From NCBI RefSeq assembly GCF_001570905.1, contig NZ_BCSO01000001.1, forward strand, positions 124,001 to 188,000: DNA of 64,000 bases, read 5' to 3'. Positions within the stretch are counted from its first letter, which is position 1. Every line of letters begins with the position of its first letter. The position numbers were made by a program, and so were the translations under genes. Origin of the DNA: [Zimmermannella] alba NBRC 15616 (lineage in GTDB: Bacteria; Actinomycetota; Actinomycetes; Actinomycetales; Microbacteriaceae). Below the pieces are notes generated by a model that had not been told where the DNA came from, did no database searches, and saw only the letters and a program-made list of their open reading frames with translations. Below, piece after piece: positions 15,966-23,967 of this stretch.

Positions 15966-17477
15966 TTACGCCTTGGTGCTCGTGCGGACTCGTGCCATCC
16001 AGGCCTCGACATCATCCGCAGGACGTGGGATCGCGATCGAAAGGTTCTCGCCGCCGTTCTCGGTCACCAGGATGTCGTCTTCGATGCGGATGCCGATGCC
16101 GCGGAACTGCTCGGGCACCGTGATGTCGTCCTGCTGGAAGTACAGGCCCGGCTCAATCGTGAACACCATGCCCGGCTCGAGGACACCGTCGAGGTAGAGC
16201 TCGCGGCGAGCCTTCGCGCAGTCGTGCACGTCGAGGCCGAGGTGGTGGCTCGTGCCGTGCACCATCCAGCGGCGGTGGTGCTGGCCCTCCGGAGCGAGGG
16301 CCTCTTCGAGCGAGCAGGGGAGGATGCCGAGCGCGTCGAGCGAACGTGCGATCGACTCCATGGCCGTGTCGTGCACCGTGCGGAACGTGATGCCCGGCTT
16401 CACGACCGCGAAGGCAGCATCCGCTGCGGCAAGCACGGCGTTGTAGAGCTGGCGCTGCACCTCGCTGAAGGTACCGTTCACGGGGAGGGTACGGGTGATG
16501 TCGGCGGTGTGCAGCGAGTCGACCTCGACACCGGCATCCACGAGCACGAGGTCGCCCTCGCGGACGGCGCCGTCGTTGTTCGTCCAGTGCAGGTAGCAGG
16601 CGTTGTTACCCGCGGCAGCGATCGTCTCGTAGCCGAGCTCGTAGCCTTCGAGGCGAGCGCGGGCGAAGAAGGCACCCTCGACGACGCGCTCACCGCGTGC
16701 GTGCTCGGTGGCGCGCTGGAGTTCGCGGATGATGTCATCGAAGCCGTTCGCCGTGGCGGCGACTGCCGACCGGATCTCGTTGATCTCGTACTCGTCCTTC
16801 ACGAGGCGATACTCGCTGAGGTACTGATCGAGCTCAGCGTCGTCCTGGCGCTCATCGCCGCGAGCGTTGCCCTCAGCCGTGAGACGCGAGCGGACACGGT
16901 CGATGCGGGCAGTGATTTCGGGGTCTGCCTCGCGGAGCACGACCGTCGGGACGTCGTCCTCGAGGTCGAGCTCGCGAAGGTTTTTCGTCGTAATGTCGAG
17001 CGCGGCAGCGACCTGCGCGAGGGTCGGGCGCGGGCCGATCCAGAACTCGCCCACCTCCGGGTTCGCGTAGAACTCGGGGTCGTTTCGACCGGCGCGGTCG
17101 AGCGCGTAGAGAACTGCTTCGTGGCCCGTGTCACTCGGCTCCATGACGAGCACCGAGTCCGGAACCGTGGCCGATCCCCAGGAAGTGAGCTGGGTGAAGG
17201 CGGAGTGTGCGCGGAAACGGTAGTCGCAGTCGTTCGACCGCTGCTTGAGACCGCCAGCCGGCACGACAATGCGGCGGCCAACGAAATGCTCGCTGATCTG
17301 GTGGCGGCGCATGCGGGCTGAGGCAGCGCCCGCACTCACCTCAGGCAGCGCCTCCTCGCACGCTGCCCAGCCTTCGCCAATCGTTCGCGTGAACGCCGAA
17401 TCCGTGGGAAGCGTGCTGCGGTTCGAGGTTGCTCGAGGTGCCTTGTTCGTGTCCTCGTTCATGTGCCCATCAGTCAT
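15966..17477 (-). CDS. pepP: Xaa-Pro aminopeptidase (aminopeptidase P, M24 family)
   Basis: The enzyme removes N-terminal residues that precede proline. The 503-aa product has the AMP_N domain (about residues 55-220, with RRIVVPAGGLKQRSNDCDY) and the pita-bread M24 domain. The five metal ligands are visible: Asp in LVLVDAGVE, Asp in HTADITRT, His in MVHGTSHHLGLDVHD, Glu in FTIEPGLYF and Glu in GIRIEDDILVT. There is no signal peptide, so it is cytoplasmic. The ATG at 17477 lies 6 nt after GACAAT, a possible leaderless promoter; a second ATG follows 5 codons later. Monocistronic, with a terminator at 15912. Confidence 0.93.
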   Translation of the reverse strand: MTDGHMNEDTNKAPRATSNRSTLPTDSAFTRTIGEGWAACEEALPEVSAGAASARMRRHQISEHFVGRRIVVPAGGLKQRSNDCDYRFRAHSAFTQLTSWGSATVPDSVLVMEPSDTGHEAVLYALDRAGRNDPEFYANPEVGEFWIGPRPTLAQVAAALDITTKNLRELDLEDDVPTVVLREADPEITARIDRVRSRLTAEGNARGDERQDDAELDQYLSEYRLVKDEYEINEIRSAVAATANGFDDIIRELQRATEHARGERVVEGAFFARARLEGYELGYETIAAAGNNACYLHWTNNDGAVREGDLVLVDAGVEVDSLHTADITRTLPVNGTFSEVQRQLYNAVLAAADAAFAVVKPGITFRTVHDTAMESIARSLDALGILPCSLEEALAPEGQHHRRWMVHGTSHHLGLDVHDCAKARRELYLDGVLEPGMVFTIEPGLYFQQDDITVPEQFRGIGIRIEDDILVTENGGENLSIAIPRPADDVEAWMARVRTSTKA

Positions 17478-17532
17478 GTGCGCATTGTCTCATCGAACCG
17501 TGGAGGATGCGAGATGGCATCCTTGGCGAACG

Positions 17533-18591
17533 TTATTCCGAGACGGCAACGAGGGTCGCGGCGACGGGGCGATGGTCACTGCCCGCGAGGTCGTAGTCCT
17601 CAATGACCTCAAACTGGCCCGCCTGCCACTGAGAGGTCGCCATGATGTGGTCGATAGGCGCAGCCAAGGGAGCTGCGACGCCCGCCGACCAGGTGCCGTT
17701 GGCGGCGTCACGGGTGCTGAGCGCCGCATCCGAGCATTCGCCAAAATCTGCGCCGTCGATACCGAGCCGGTCGAGGTGGTCGAGCGTCGCATTGAAGTCT
17801 CCGGCCATGATCGTGTTGTTCGTGCACTGGAGCGCGAGCCACGAGAGATCTGAACGCCACTGCTGCATGTGCTCGGGGAGCGGTGCGATCGGGTGCGCTG
17901 CAACGATCGTCGGGCCCTCTCCCGAGGTCGGTCGGGCGATGACGGTCGGCAGCGTCGAGGTGTCGCCGCGCGACTCGTCGATCGCGTAGTCGCCGAGGTC
18001 AGGCGAGATGAGGAGGGAGGTTGCGGTTGCGCGATAGTCCTCGTCGAACACTCGCGTGTGGACCCACATGGGGCGTCCCGATTCGGCCATGAGGTTCGCA
18101 ACCTCGGTTGCCATCTCCTCAGTGGTCTCGGGCAGGGCGACAATGTCTGCCTGCTGCTCGACCGCGAGCTTCGCGATCGTTGGTGAGCCCGGCTCGTCAC
18201 CACGGGTGTTCCACGAGAGGACACGGATGGCATCCGCCGCGGGCTCGCCTTCCACCAGCCCGGACGAAAAACCGCGCATGACGAGGATGCCGCCCTGCGC
18301 CACGATGAACGCCGCGACGATGAGGCACGACAGACCTGGCAAGAACCGCTGCCCTCGCGGGGCCGCGCCGAGAATGAGCAGCGCGGGCACGAGGAAACAG
18401 ATCGCTCCAATGCCGAGGGCCGCGCGGAAGGAAATGAGCTGCGCAATACCGATCGTCTGCTCAAGTCCAAGTGCCTGCGGCCACGTGAGGATGAAGCACG
18501 CCGCCGCGAGGACCACGACCGTGAAGCCGCCGAGCACGCCAAGGAATGACGCGTGGCGCTTGGGGCGACGGGACTTCGAGGGGGAGGGCAT
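17533..18591 (-). CDS. Membrane-anchored endonuclease/exonuclease/phosphatase-fold protein
   Basis: The 352-aa protein has three N-terminal transmembrane helices (about residues 17-110), then an EEP-superfamily domain facing outside. Catalytic motifs are RVLSWNTRGDE (Asn), IVALPETTEE (Glu), MAGDFNAT (Asp-Asn) and the C-terminal GSDHRPVAATL (Asp-His). Families with this architecture cleave phosphodiesters in lipids or nucleic acids outside the membrane; the substrate here is unknown. The ATG at 18591 is preceded by TACGAT (minus strand) with an 8-nt spacer. It is divergent from the PHP gene, with 99 nt between. Confidence 0.85.
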   Translation of the reverse strand: MPSPSKSRRPKRHASFLGVLGGFTVVVLAAACFILTWPQALGLEQTIGIAQLISFRAALGIGAICFLVPALLILGAAPRGQRFLPGLSCLIVAAFIVAQGGILVMRGFSSGLVEGEPAADAIRVLSWNTRGDEPGSPTIAKLAVEQQADIVALPETTEEMATEVANLMAESGRPMWVHTRVFDEDYRATATSLLISPDLGDYAIDESRGDTSTLPTVIARPTSGEGPTIVAAHPIAPLPEHMQQWRSDLSWLALQCTNNTIMAGDFNATLDHLDRLGIDGADFGECSDAALSTRDAANGTWSAGVAAPLAAPIDHIMATSQWQAGQFEVIEDYDLAGSDHRPVAATLVAVSE

Positions 18592-18690
18592 CGCGAGTCA
18601 TCGTATTGAGTTCTTCTTGCAAAACGCCGTCGCCGGCTCGAGTGTCCGCCGCACGCGAACCGCGCCGCCGCACGTGATTAGCTGGAGCCC

Positions 18691-19521
18691 ATGACCCGCA
18701 TCGACCTGCACACCCACTCCATCGCGAGTGACGGGACCGAACCTCCGGCCGAGGTGATGCGGCAGGCCCAGCGTGCGGGGCTCGACGTGGTGGCGTTGAC
18801 CGACCACGACACGGTGAGCGGTCTCGATGAGGCGGCTCGTGTCGCGGACGAACTTGGTCTTGAGTTCGTGCCCGGAGTCGAGTTTTCTGCATCCATTGGG
18901 CCGGCGAGCGTGCACATGCTCGGCTACTACGTGGATGCGACGAGCGATGAGCTCCTCGCCACGATGCAGCAGACCCGTCGCGACCGCGAGAGCCGTGCCG
19001 AGCGCATGGTGGCGCGGATCGCTGCAGACTATCCGCTGACGTGGGATGACGTGCTCGCCGTCGCCGAACCGGGTGCAACGCTCGGGCGGCCGCACATTGC
19101 CGATGCGCTTGTGGCTCGCGGCATTGTGGCCGATCGTTCGGAAGCGTTCGCGTCGATCCTGCATTGGCGGGGCGGTTACTACCGGCCGCAGGAGGCGCCG
19201 AGTCCCGAGGACGCCGTGCGGATCATTCGCCGAGCTGGCGGCGTGCCGATCGTTGCGCACCCGGCATCCCGCGGATCTCGCGTCATGGAGCCCGGACGCC
19301 TCGATGTACTCATCCACGCCGGGCTTGCCGGGATTGAGGTGGATCACCGGGAGAACTCACACGAGGCCCGCGTGACGCTCCGTGCGATTGCCGAACGCCA
19401 CAGCCTCATCGTCACAGGATCGAGCGACTATCACGGCGCCGGAAAACCAAACCAGCTCGGTGAGCACACGACGGCGCTCACCGAGCTGATGAAGATCCAG
19501 GATCTGGCGGGACGGGCTTAG
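18691..19521 (+). CDS. PHP-domain phosphoesterase (RNase AM/TrpH-like)
   Basis: The 276-aa product is a stand-alone PHP domain. It has the metal-binding motifs DLHTHSIASDG at the N-terminus, ALTDHDTVSG, PGVEFSA and HMLGYYVD, then an insertion subdomain, VPIVAHPAS and a late GSSDYHG. Relatives hydrolyse 3',5'-nucleotide bisphosphates or trim 5' ends of RNA, so a role in nucleotide salvage or RNA turnover is likely. A weak GGAG lies 3 nt before the ATG. Its stop TAG shares the bases of the DEAD-box helicase stop on the other strand (19518-19521), so the two genes end inside each other. Confidence 0.88.
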   Translation: MTRIDLHTHSIASDGTEPPAEVMRQAQRAGLDVVALTDHDTVSGLDEAARVADELGLEFVPGVEFSASIGPASVHMLGYYVDATSDELLATMQQTRRDRESRAERMVARIAADYPLTWDDVLAVAEPGATLGRPHIADALVARGIVADRSEAFASILHWRGGYYRPQEAPSPEDAVRIIRRAGGVPIVAHPASRGSRVMEPGRLDVLIHAGLAGIEVDHRENSHEARVTLRAIAERHSLIVTGSSDYHGAGKPNQLGEHTTALTELMKIQDLAGRA

Positions 19522-21026
19522 CCCTCCTTGGGGGCGTTGCCCTCGCCGCGGCTCGAGCTGCTGCGACGGCGACGACGGCGACGAGGCTTCGGTGCGGCGT
19601 CCGTGCCCTCGGCTGTCGACGACGTCGGCTGCTCGCCACTGGGTGCCTGGGCGCTCCCGCTCGAGCTGCCGCTGCGACGGCGACGGCGGGAACGCTGGCC
19701 GACCTTGGCGCTGCGGGTGCGCTCACGCTGAGGCTTAGCCTGCTTCGCGCCAGCCCCTGGGAGACGGCCCTTCGTGCCCTCCGGAATGTCGAGGTCCGTG
19801 AACAGGTGCGGGGATGAGGAATACGTCTCCACCGGTTCGCCTGCGGGAAGCTCGAGCGCGCGCTGGATGAGACCCCACTTGTGCAGGTCATCCCAGTCGA
19901 CGAACGTGATGGCGGTGCCCTTCTTGCCCGCGCGGCCGGTGCGGCCAACGCGGTGCAGATACGTTTCGTGGTCGTCCGGGATCGTGTGGTTGATGACGTG
20001 GGTCACATCGTCTGCGTCGATACCGCGCGCCGCGACATCCGTGGCAATGAGGACGTCGCGCTTGCCTGCCTTAAACGCGGCCATATGGCGTTCGCGCTGC
20101 CCCTGGTTGAGGTCGCCGTGGACGGCGCCGACGTTGAAGCCACGTTCCTTGAGCTCATCCATGAGCTTCGAGGCGGCGCGCTTCGTGCGGGTAAAGATGA
20201 CGGTCTTTTCGACGCCGTTCGCCTGCAGGATGCGGGCAATCATCTCGTCCTTGTCGAGCGGGTGTGCGCGGTAGATGACGTGCCGAATGTTCGCCTGCGT
20301 CACGCCCTCGTCCGGGCTCGTCGCGCGGATGTGGATCGGGCGCGACATGAAGCGGCGTGCAAGCGCGATGATCGAGTCCGGCATCGTGGCCGAGAAGAGC
20401 ATCGTGTGGCGGGTCGCCGGGGTCTGAGAGAAGAGCTTCTCGATGTCGGCGAGGAAGCCCAGGTCGAGCATCTTGTCGGCCTCGTCGAGCACCATTTCCT
20501 GCACCTTGCTCAGCGACAGGATGCGCTGCTGGGCGAGGTCGAGGAGACGGCCGGGCGTGCCGACGACGATCTGCGCGCCGTCCTTGATCGCCTCGATCTG
20601 GCCGTCGAAGGCCTTGCCACCGTAGATCGCGACGAGCTTCACATCGCGTTTGGATGCAGCAAGTTCGAGGTCTTCAAACACCTGCACGCAGAGTTCGCGG
20701 GTCGGTACGACCACGAGTGCCTTCACACCGGGCTCGGGGCTTGCGCCAAGGCGCTGGATGAGGGGGAGACCAAAGCCGAGGGTCTTGCCGGTACCGGTCT
20801 TCGCCTGACCGATGATGTCCTGGCCGCCGAGGGCGAGCGGGATGGTCTGTTCCTGAATCGGGAAGGGGTTCGTGATGCCCTTCTCGCCGAGGGCTTCGAC
20901 CATGTCCTGGTCGATGCCGAGGTCAGCGAAAGTGATGGGCTGGGGTGTGGGGTCGGCCGAGACGGTGACTTCGTCGGCGACGACAGGCTCCTGGGGAGCA
21001 GAAGTGGGTTCCACTGGGGATTCCAA
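19518..21026 (-). CDS. DEAD-box ATP-dependent RNA helicase (RhlE/DeaD type)
   Basis: The 502-aa protein contains the full set of DEAD-box motifs: Q motif (FADLGI..PFPIQEQ), Walker A AKTGTGKT at residues 75-82, PTREL, GTPGR, VLDEADKMLD, SATMP, and in domain 2 ARGID and HRVGRTGRAGKKG. The last 75 residues are Arg/Ser-rich blocks (RSRRRRRSG, RRRRRRRSSSS), a probable RNA-binding tail. It unwinds structured RNA, most likely in ribosome assembly or mRNA decay. The first codon is a TTG without a clear ribosome site, so a downstream GTG (about residue 5) is an alternative start. It neighbours a ferritin-like gene, as in other actinobacteria. Confidence 0.92.
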   Translation of the reverse strand: MESPVEPTSAPQEPVVADEVTVSADPTPQPITFADLGIDQDMVEALGEKGITNPFPIQEQTIPLALGGQDIIGQAKTGTGKTLGFGLPLIQRLGASPEPGVKALVVVPTRELCVQVFEDLELAASKRDVKLVAIYGGKAFDGQIEAIKDGAQIVVGTPGRLLDLAQQRILSLSKVQEMVLDEADKMLDLGFLADIEKLFSQTPATRHTMLFSATMPDSIIALARRFMSRPIHIRATSPDEGVTQANIRHVIYRAHPLDKDEMIARILQANGVEKTVIFTRTKRAASKLMDELKERGFNVGAVHGDLNQGQRERHMAAFKAGKRDVLIATDVAARGIDADDVTHVINHTIPDDHETYLHRVGRTGRAGKKGTAITFVDWDDLHKWGLIQRALELPAGEPVETYSSSPHLFTDLDIPEGTKGRLPGAGAKQAKPQRERTRSAKVGQRSRRRRRSGSSSGSAQAPSGEQPTSSTAEGTDAAPKPRRRRRRRSSSSRGEGNAPKEG

Positions 21027-21174
21027 TCGGTTGGAAGGGCTTGAATCGCTCTCGTGCGCCCTGGAACTCGATCTCGCGGAATCTCGCGGGTCATCGTGAT
21101 TGGCGCCGAAGAAGTCGGCGCGGGGGCGCGAATGAACATCAACAGTCTAGGGCTGCAAGGCTCAGGTCAGTAGG

Positions 21175-21903
21175 ATGGCGCGTGTGAAATCACCGTTTGG
21201 ACGTCGAGAGAGTACGCCGGCCTCGTCGGAGGCCGAGACATCTGCGGCATCAGCTGATCCTGAGTCGCTTGCGGAGCTTGCTCCGTCCACGGTCGAGATC
21301 CTCGCACAGGCCGCTTACATTGAGCTTGTGCTCTTCCAGGAGCTGTCTGACCTCGTGACCGACGCGCCCCGCATCGACGGCAAGCACGCGATCGGGCAGG
21401 TCGCCGGTGAAGCGCTTGAACGTCACGAGGCCTATCTCGCTCGCCTTGCTGAAGAGGGCGGCGAACGTGAGACAGAACTTCGCCGCATCGGTCCGGCTGT
21501 CGACGACCTCATCGAGGTGGTTCGCGGACGCGATGTGGAGGAGCGACTCCTCAGCTGCTTCCTCGTTGGGGGATTCCTGCGCGACTTCAACCACGAGCTC
21601 GCCGCATTTGTGCCCGGCGCCCTCCAAGTGAAGCTCGAGCCGCTCTTTGACGATGCCGAAGAGCGCGAAGCTCTCCGTCACCTGCTGGCGTCGATGACCG
21701 AGGCGGATGCCTTGCTCGCGCCGCGCCTGGCAATGTGGGGTCGCCGCACGATGGGCGATTGCATGCTCTTCGTGCGCGAGCGCTTCGGCCTGCAGCGAGG
21801 CCGTGAGGCTCGCCCGGTGGCGGCAAAGCTCGTGGAGACGTTCCTTGCCCAGCTGCTCGCGAACCACTCGCGGCGCATGAATTCGCTCGGGATGTCGGCC
21901 TAG
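21175..21903 (+). CDS. Ferritin-like-fold protein (MiaE-like, Rv3210c family)
   Basis: The 242-aa product is mostly helical and contains spaced Glu/His motifs of a ferritin-like fold: QAAYIELVLFQELS, GEALERHEAYL, FLRDFNHELA and MTEADALLAPRLAMWGRR. Such proteins may bind a di-iron site, but the enzymatic role is unproved. The first 35 residues are Ser/Ala-rich. Two starts are possible: ATG 21175, or GTG 21184, which would fit a leaderless transcript from the TAGGAT at 21171-21176. The gene is next to the RNA helicase, an order kept in mycobacteria. The stop overlaps the opposing gene's stop by 4 nt (CTAG, 21900-21903). Confidence 0.75.
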   Translation: MARVKSPFGRRESTPASSEAETSAASADPESLAELAPSTVEILAQAAYIELVLFQELSDLVTDAPRIDGKHAIGQVAGEALERHEAYLARLAEEGGERETELRRIGPAVDDLIEVVRGRDVEERLLSCFLVGGFLRDFNHELAAFVPGALQVKLEPLFDDAEEREALRHLLASMTEADALLAPRLAMWGRRTMGDCMLFVRERFGLQRGREARPVAAKLVETFLAQLLANHSRRMNSLGMSA

Positions 21904-23102
21904 CGGCGCCTTTCGACGCGGACTCCTCGACGCTGCAGTTCCTTCAGGATCTGCGGGAGCGGTTCGTTGAGTTGCCAGGCAGGCCAGGTGGCGAACGCGG
22001 CTCCGTCGCGCTCGAGGATGAGCCGTTCGCGGGATGTGCGCCCATGCAAGAGCTGCCAGCGGCCGGGCTGCGTCTGCACGCTGACGTCCTGCAACGGAAC
22101 TCGTTGGCTGTCGCGGCGTTCGAGTTGCGCGATCGTGACCGCGTCGTCATCCACCATGAAGGCCCACCGTGCAGACCGCGGTTGCTGACGCACTCGTGAA
22201 CTCGGGTGATAGCGGTTGAGCTGGGTCCGAAATGCCGCAGCCATGACGAAACCAAAGGCGGCGAATCCGAGTGCGATCGCCAAGGAGGCTCCGCCGTCGG
22301 CCTCGAATTGGGCCAGGGCGAGGAACGCGACGAGCATCATGCCCAGGGCGAGCGTGAGTGCACCCGCAAAGGCGCACCAGAGGAAGAGCCGCACGAGGCT
22401 GCTGAGCGCCGTCGTATCGTCGTAGATGAGTGCGTGCGAGTACCAAACGCGATACCGGCCCTGGTCGTCGAAGCGGGCGTCGCGTGGCTGTGCCGGGTCG
22501 GGAAAGACCTCGTCCCCGCGACGGTAGGCCTCGACACGTTCGACCACATCCTGCGGAGACTCGAGGAGCGCGCCGGCAGCGAACGTCTTGGTCTTCTGAC
22601 CGGGGCACGTGAGCTCGAGGCGCGTGGCCGAGGTTGCAAGCTGTGCGAGCGCTGACGACCCGAATGTCACTCGGCCTGCACGCGCGTTCTGGTGCACGTG
22701 CACGGTGGTCTGATCGAGCGGCCAATGTTCCGGGGCAGACCAGAAGGAGCCGGGAAACTCAATCCAATCACCGGTGATGGTGAACGCGCGGTCCGGCAGG
22801 ATCGGCACGGGATCGCCCGGCAGAAAGCGCAGCCGCCGGTACTGGAACTGCGCGGCGCGCGCGATGAGGAACCCGAGGATGGCGAACGGCAGAAGACCGA
22901 ACACCTTCGAAAGGTGTGCTCCGGGGTCTGCCGACATAACGATGACGACGACGAGCGTCACCGCGAGTGCAACGATGAGGACCAGGACCCCGAGGAGCGC
23001 GGCGAAGGCAACACGCAGCGCCCGGCGAGACCGCGGCGCGAGCGACGGACCGCCCCAGCTCGGTTGCTTGAGGCGAACAACAAGCTCTGAGGATTGGGTC
23101 AC
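21900..23102 (-). CDS. Uncharacterised membrane protein with PH-like soluble domains
   Basis: I do not recognise a named family. The 400-aa product has two pairs of transmembrane helices: near residues 28-80 (ALLGVLVLIVALAVTLVVVIV and VFGLLPFAILGFLIARAAQF) and near 235-290 (LFLWCAFAGALTLALGMMLVA and LAIALGFAAFGFVMAAAF). Each pair is followed by a soluble region of strand-rich pattern, which suggests a duplicated membrane-plus-PH-like module. The GTG at 23102 stands 6 nt after TAGGCT (minus strand), a leaderless arrangement. It ends in a 4-nt stop overlap with the convergent ferritin-like gene. No function can be given. Confidence 0.65.
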   Translation of the reverse strand: MTQSSELVVRLKQPSWGGPSLAPRSRRALRVAFAALLGVLVLIVALAVTLVVVIVMSADPGAHLSKVFGLLPFAILGFLIARAAQFQYRRLRFLPGDPVPILPDRAFTITGDWIEFPGSFWSAPEHWPLDQTTVHVHQNARAGRVTFGSSALAQLATSATRLELTCPGQKTKTFAAGALLESPQDVVERVEAYRRGDEVFPDPAQPRDARFDDQGRYRVWYSHALIYDDTTALSSLVRLFLWCAFAGALTLALGMMLVAFLALAQFEADGGASLAIALGFAAFGFVMAAAFRTQLNRYHPSSRVRQQPRSARWAFMVDDDAVTIAQLERRDSQRVPLQDVSVQTQPGRWQLLHGRTSRERLILERDGAAFATWPAWQLNEPLPQILKELQRRGVRVERRR

Positions 23103-23191
23103 GGCCTGAGCCTAGCGAGGCACATGCGGTGCCGCGGCCGAACGGGGATGAACCGTGCTCGAACCTGAGTCTGAGCGTGGCGGGCCCGTAG

Positions 23192-23608
23192 CTACTTCGT
23201 GGCGGCCGAGGTCTCGGCTGCTGCGTCTGCTTCAGCTTCGGCCGCAGCCAGCTTACTTGTGGGAGCTTTGTCACCGCGCTGCGCGGTCGAGGTGCGGCCC
23301 ATACGGCGAAGACGGTCGAGGAGGTCGGCATCCTCCTGCTCACGGCGAGGGCCGATCGGCAGGGCCAAGGCGACGAGGGCGATCGCGGTGATGCCGAGCA
23401 CGATCCACCAGATCCACGCGCGGTCGTAGCGGAGCCAGTCGAAACCGGGCACGACGGCCAGCCACGTCAGGCCTTCCCAGAGGACGAGCGCGATGATGCC
23501 GCCGAGAGCGGGGAAGAGGGAAACACCAACGAGCGTGCGCGGGCGCACGAGCAGGTAGGCGAGACCACCGAGCGCGATGCCAGCGAGGGCGGCGAACAGT
23601 AGCTCCAT
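23192..23608 (-). CDS. Uncharacterised membrane protein
   Basis: The 138-aa product has three hydrophobic segments in its first 90 residues (MELLFAALAGIALGGLAYLL, LFPALGGIIALVLWEGLTWL and WWIVLGITAIALVALALPI), then a charged, Ala-rich cytoplasmic tail with a helical EQEDADLLDRLRRM segment. No family recognised. It starts 2 nt after the DUF3107 stop, so the two are one transcript, and may be functionally tied to it. The gene is 89 nt from the upstream end of the next minus-strand gene. Confidence 0.65.
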   Translation of the reverse strand: MELLFAALAGIALGGLAYLLVRPRTLVGVSLFPALGGIIALVLWEGLTWLAVVPGFDWLRYDRAWIWWIVLGITAIALVALALPIGPRREQEDADLLDRLRRMGRTSTAQRGDKAPTSKLAAAEAEADAAAETSAATK

Positions 23609-23610
23609 GA

Positions 23611-23835
23611 CTATGCGATGAAGCCGACGCGACGCGTCTGGTCGGCGCCGAGTTCGACGTAGAGGATGTCGTCGGTCTTCACGAGGTAGGCACGCTCCTT
23701 GTCGTCGACGAAGCGCACGAGCTTGTCATCGTTGCTGATCGCGCGCGTCACGAGTTCTTCAACTTCGGTCGAGGACTGGGCCGTCTCGAAGGAGAGTTCA
23801 CGGGGCGAGTGCTTGATACCAATGCGAAGTTCCAT
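23611..23835 (-). CDS. DUF3107 protein (74 aa)
   Basis: The small protein begins [14 protein letters not shown] and ends [23 protein letters not shown], the pattern of actinobacterial DUF3107 (Rv3208A-like). It is probably a single beta-rich domain; the function is unknown. The longer frame reaching 23907 is rejected because family similarity starts at MELRIG. TACCCT (minus strand, 23850-23845) lies 9 nt before the ATG and could give a very short leader. It is divergent from adnA (132 nt between starts) and cotranscribed with the membrane protein gene after it. Confidence 0.85.
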   Translation of the reverse strand: MELRIGIKHSPRELSFETAQSSTEVEELVTRAISNDDKLVRFVDDKERAYLVKTDDILYVELGADQTRRVGFIA

Positions 23836-23938
23836 GATGTGAACAGGGTACTTGACCCGGGATGTGTGGACGTACTGCCGATGTTCGCCTGCGGGAAACG
23901 CGCCCATTGCGCGGGGAATTCAGGCTCTGGAGACCGAA

Positions 23939-23960
23939 TGTCGGTGGTCCCCTCTAGCGT
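23939..23960 (+). promoter_or_regulatory. PafBC-type (RecA-independent) DNA-damage promoter of adnAB
   Basis: TGTCGGTG at 23939-23946, an 8-nt spacer, then TAGCGT at 23955-23960 match exactly the RecA-NDp consensus TGTCRGTG-N8-TANNNT known from mycobacteria as the target of the PafBC activator. The adnA ATG is 7 nt after the -10, so the mRNA would begin at or next to the start codon. A GGAGG lies between. Confidence 0.8.
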
Positions 23961-23967
23961 GGAGGTC

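Noticed and set aside
23809-23967. Longer adnA start at 23809
   Set aside because: It would overlap the DUF3107 coding region and include the PafBC promoter; the ATG at 23968 has GGAGG and starts near the conserved motor domain.
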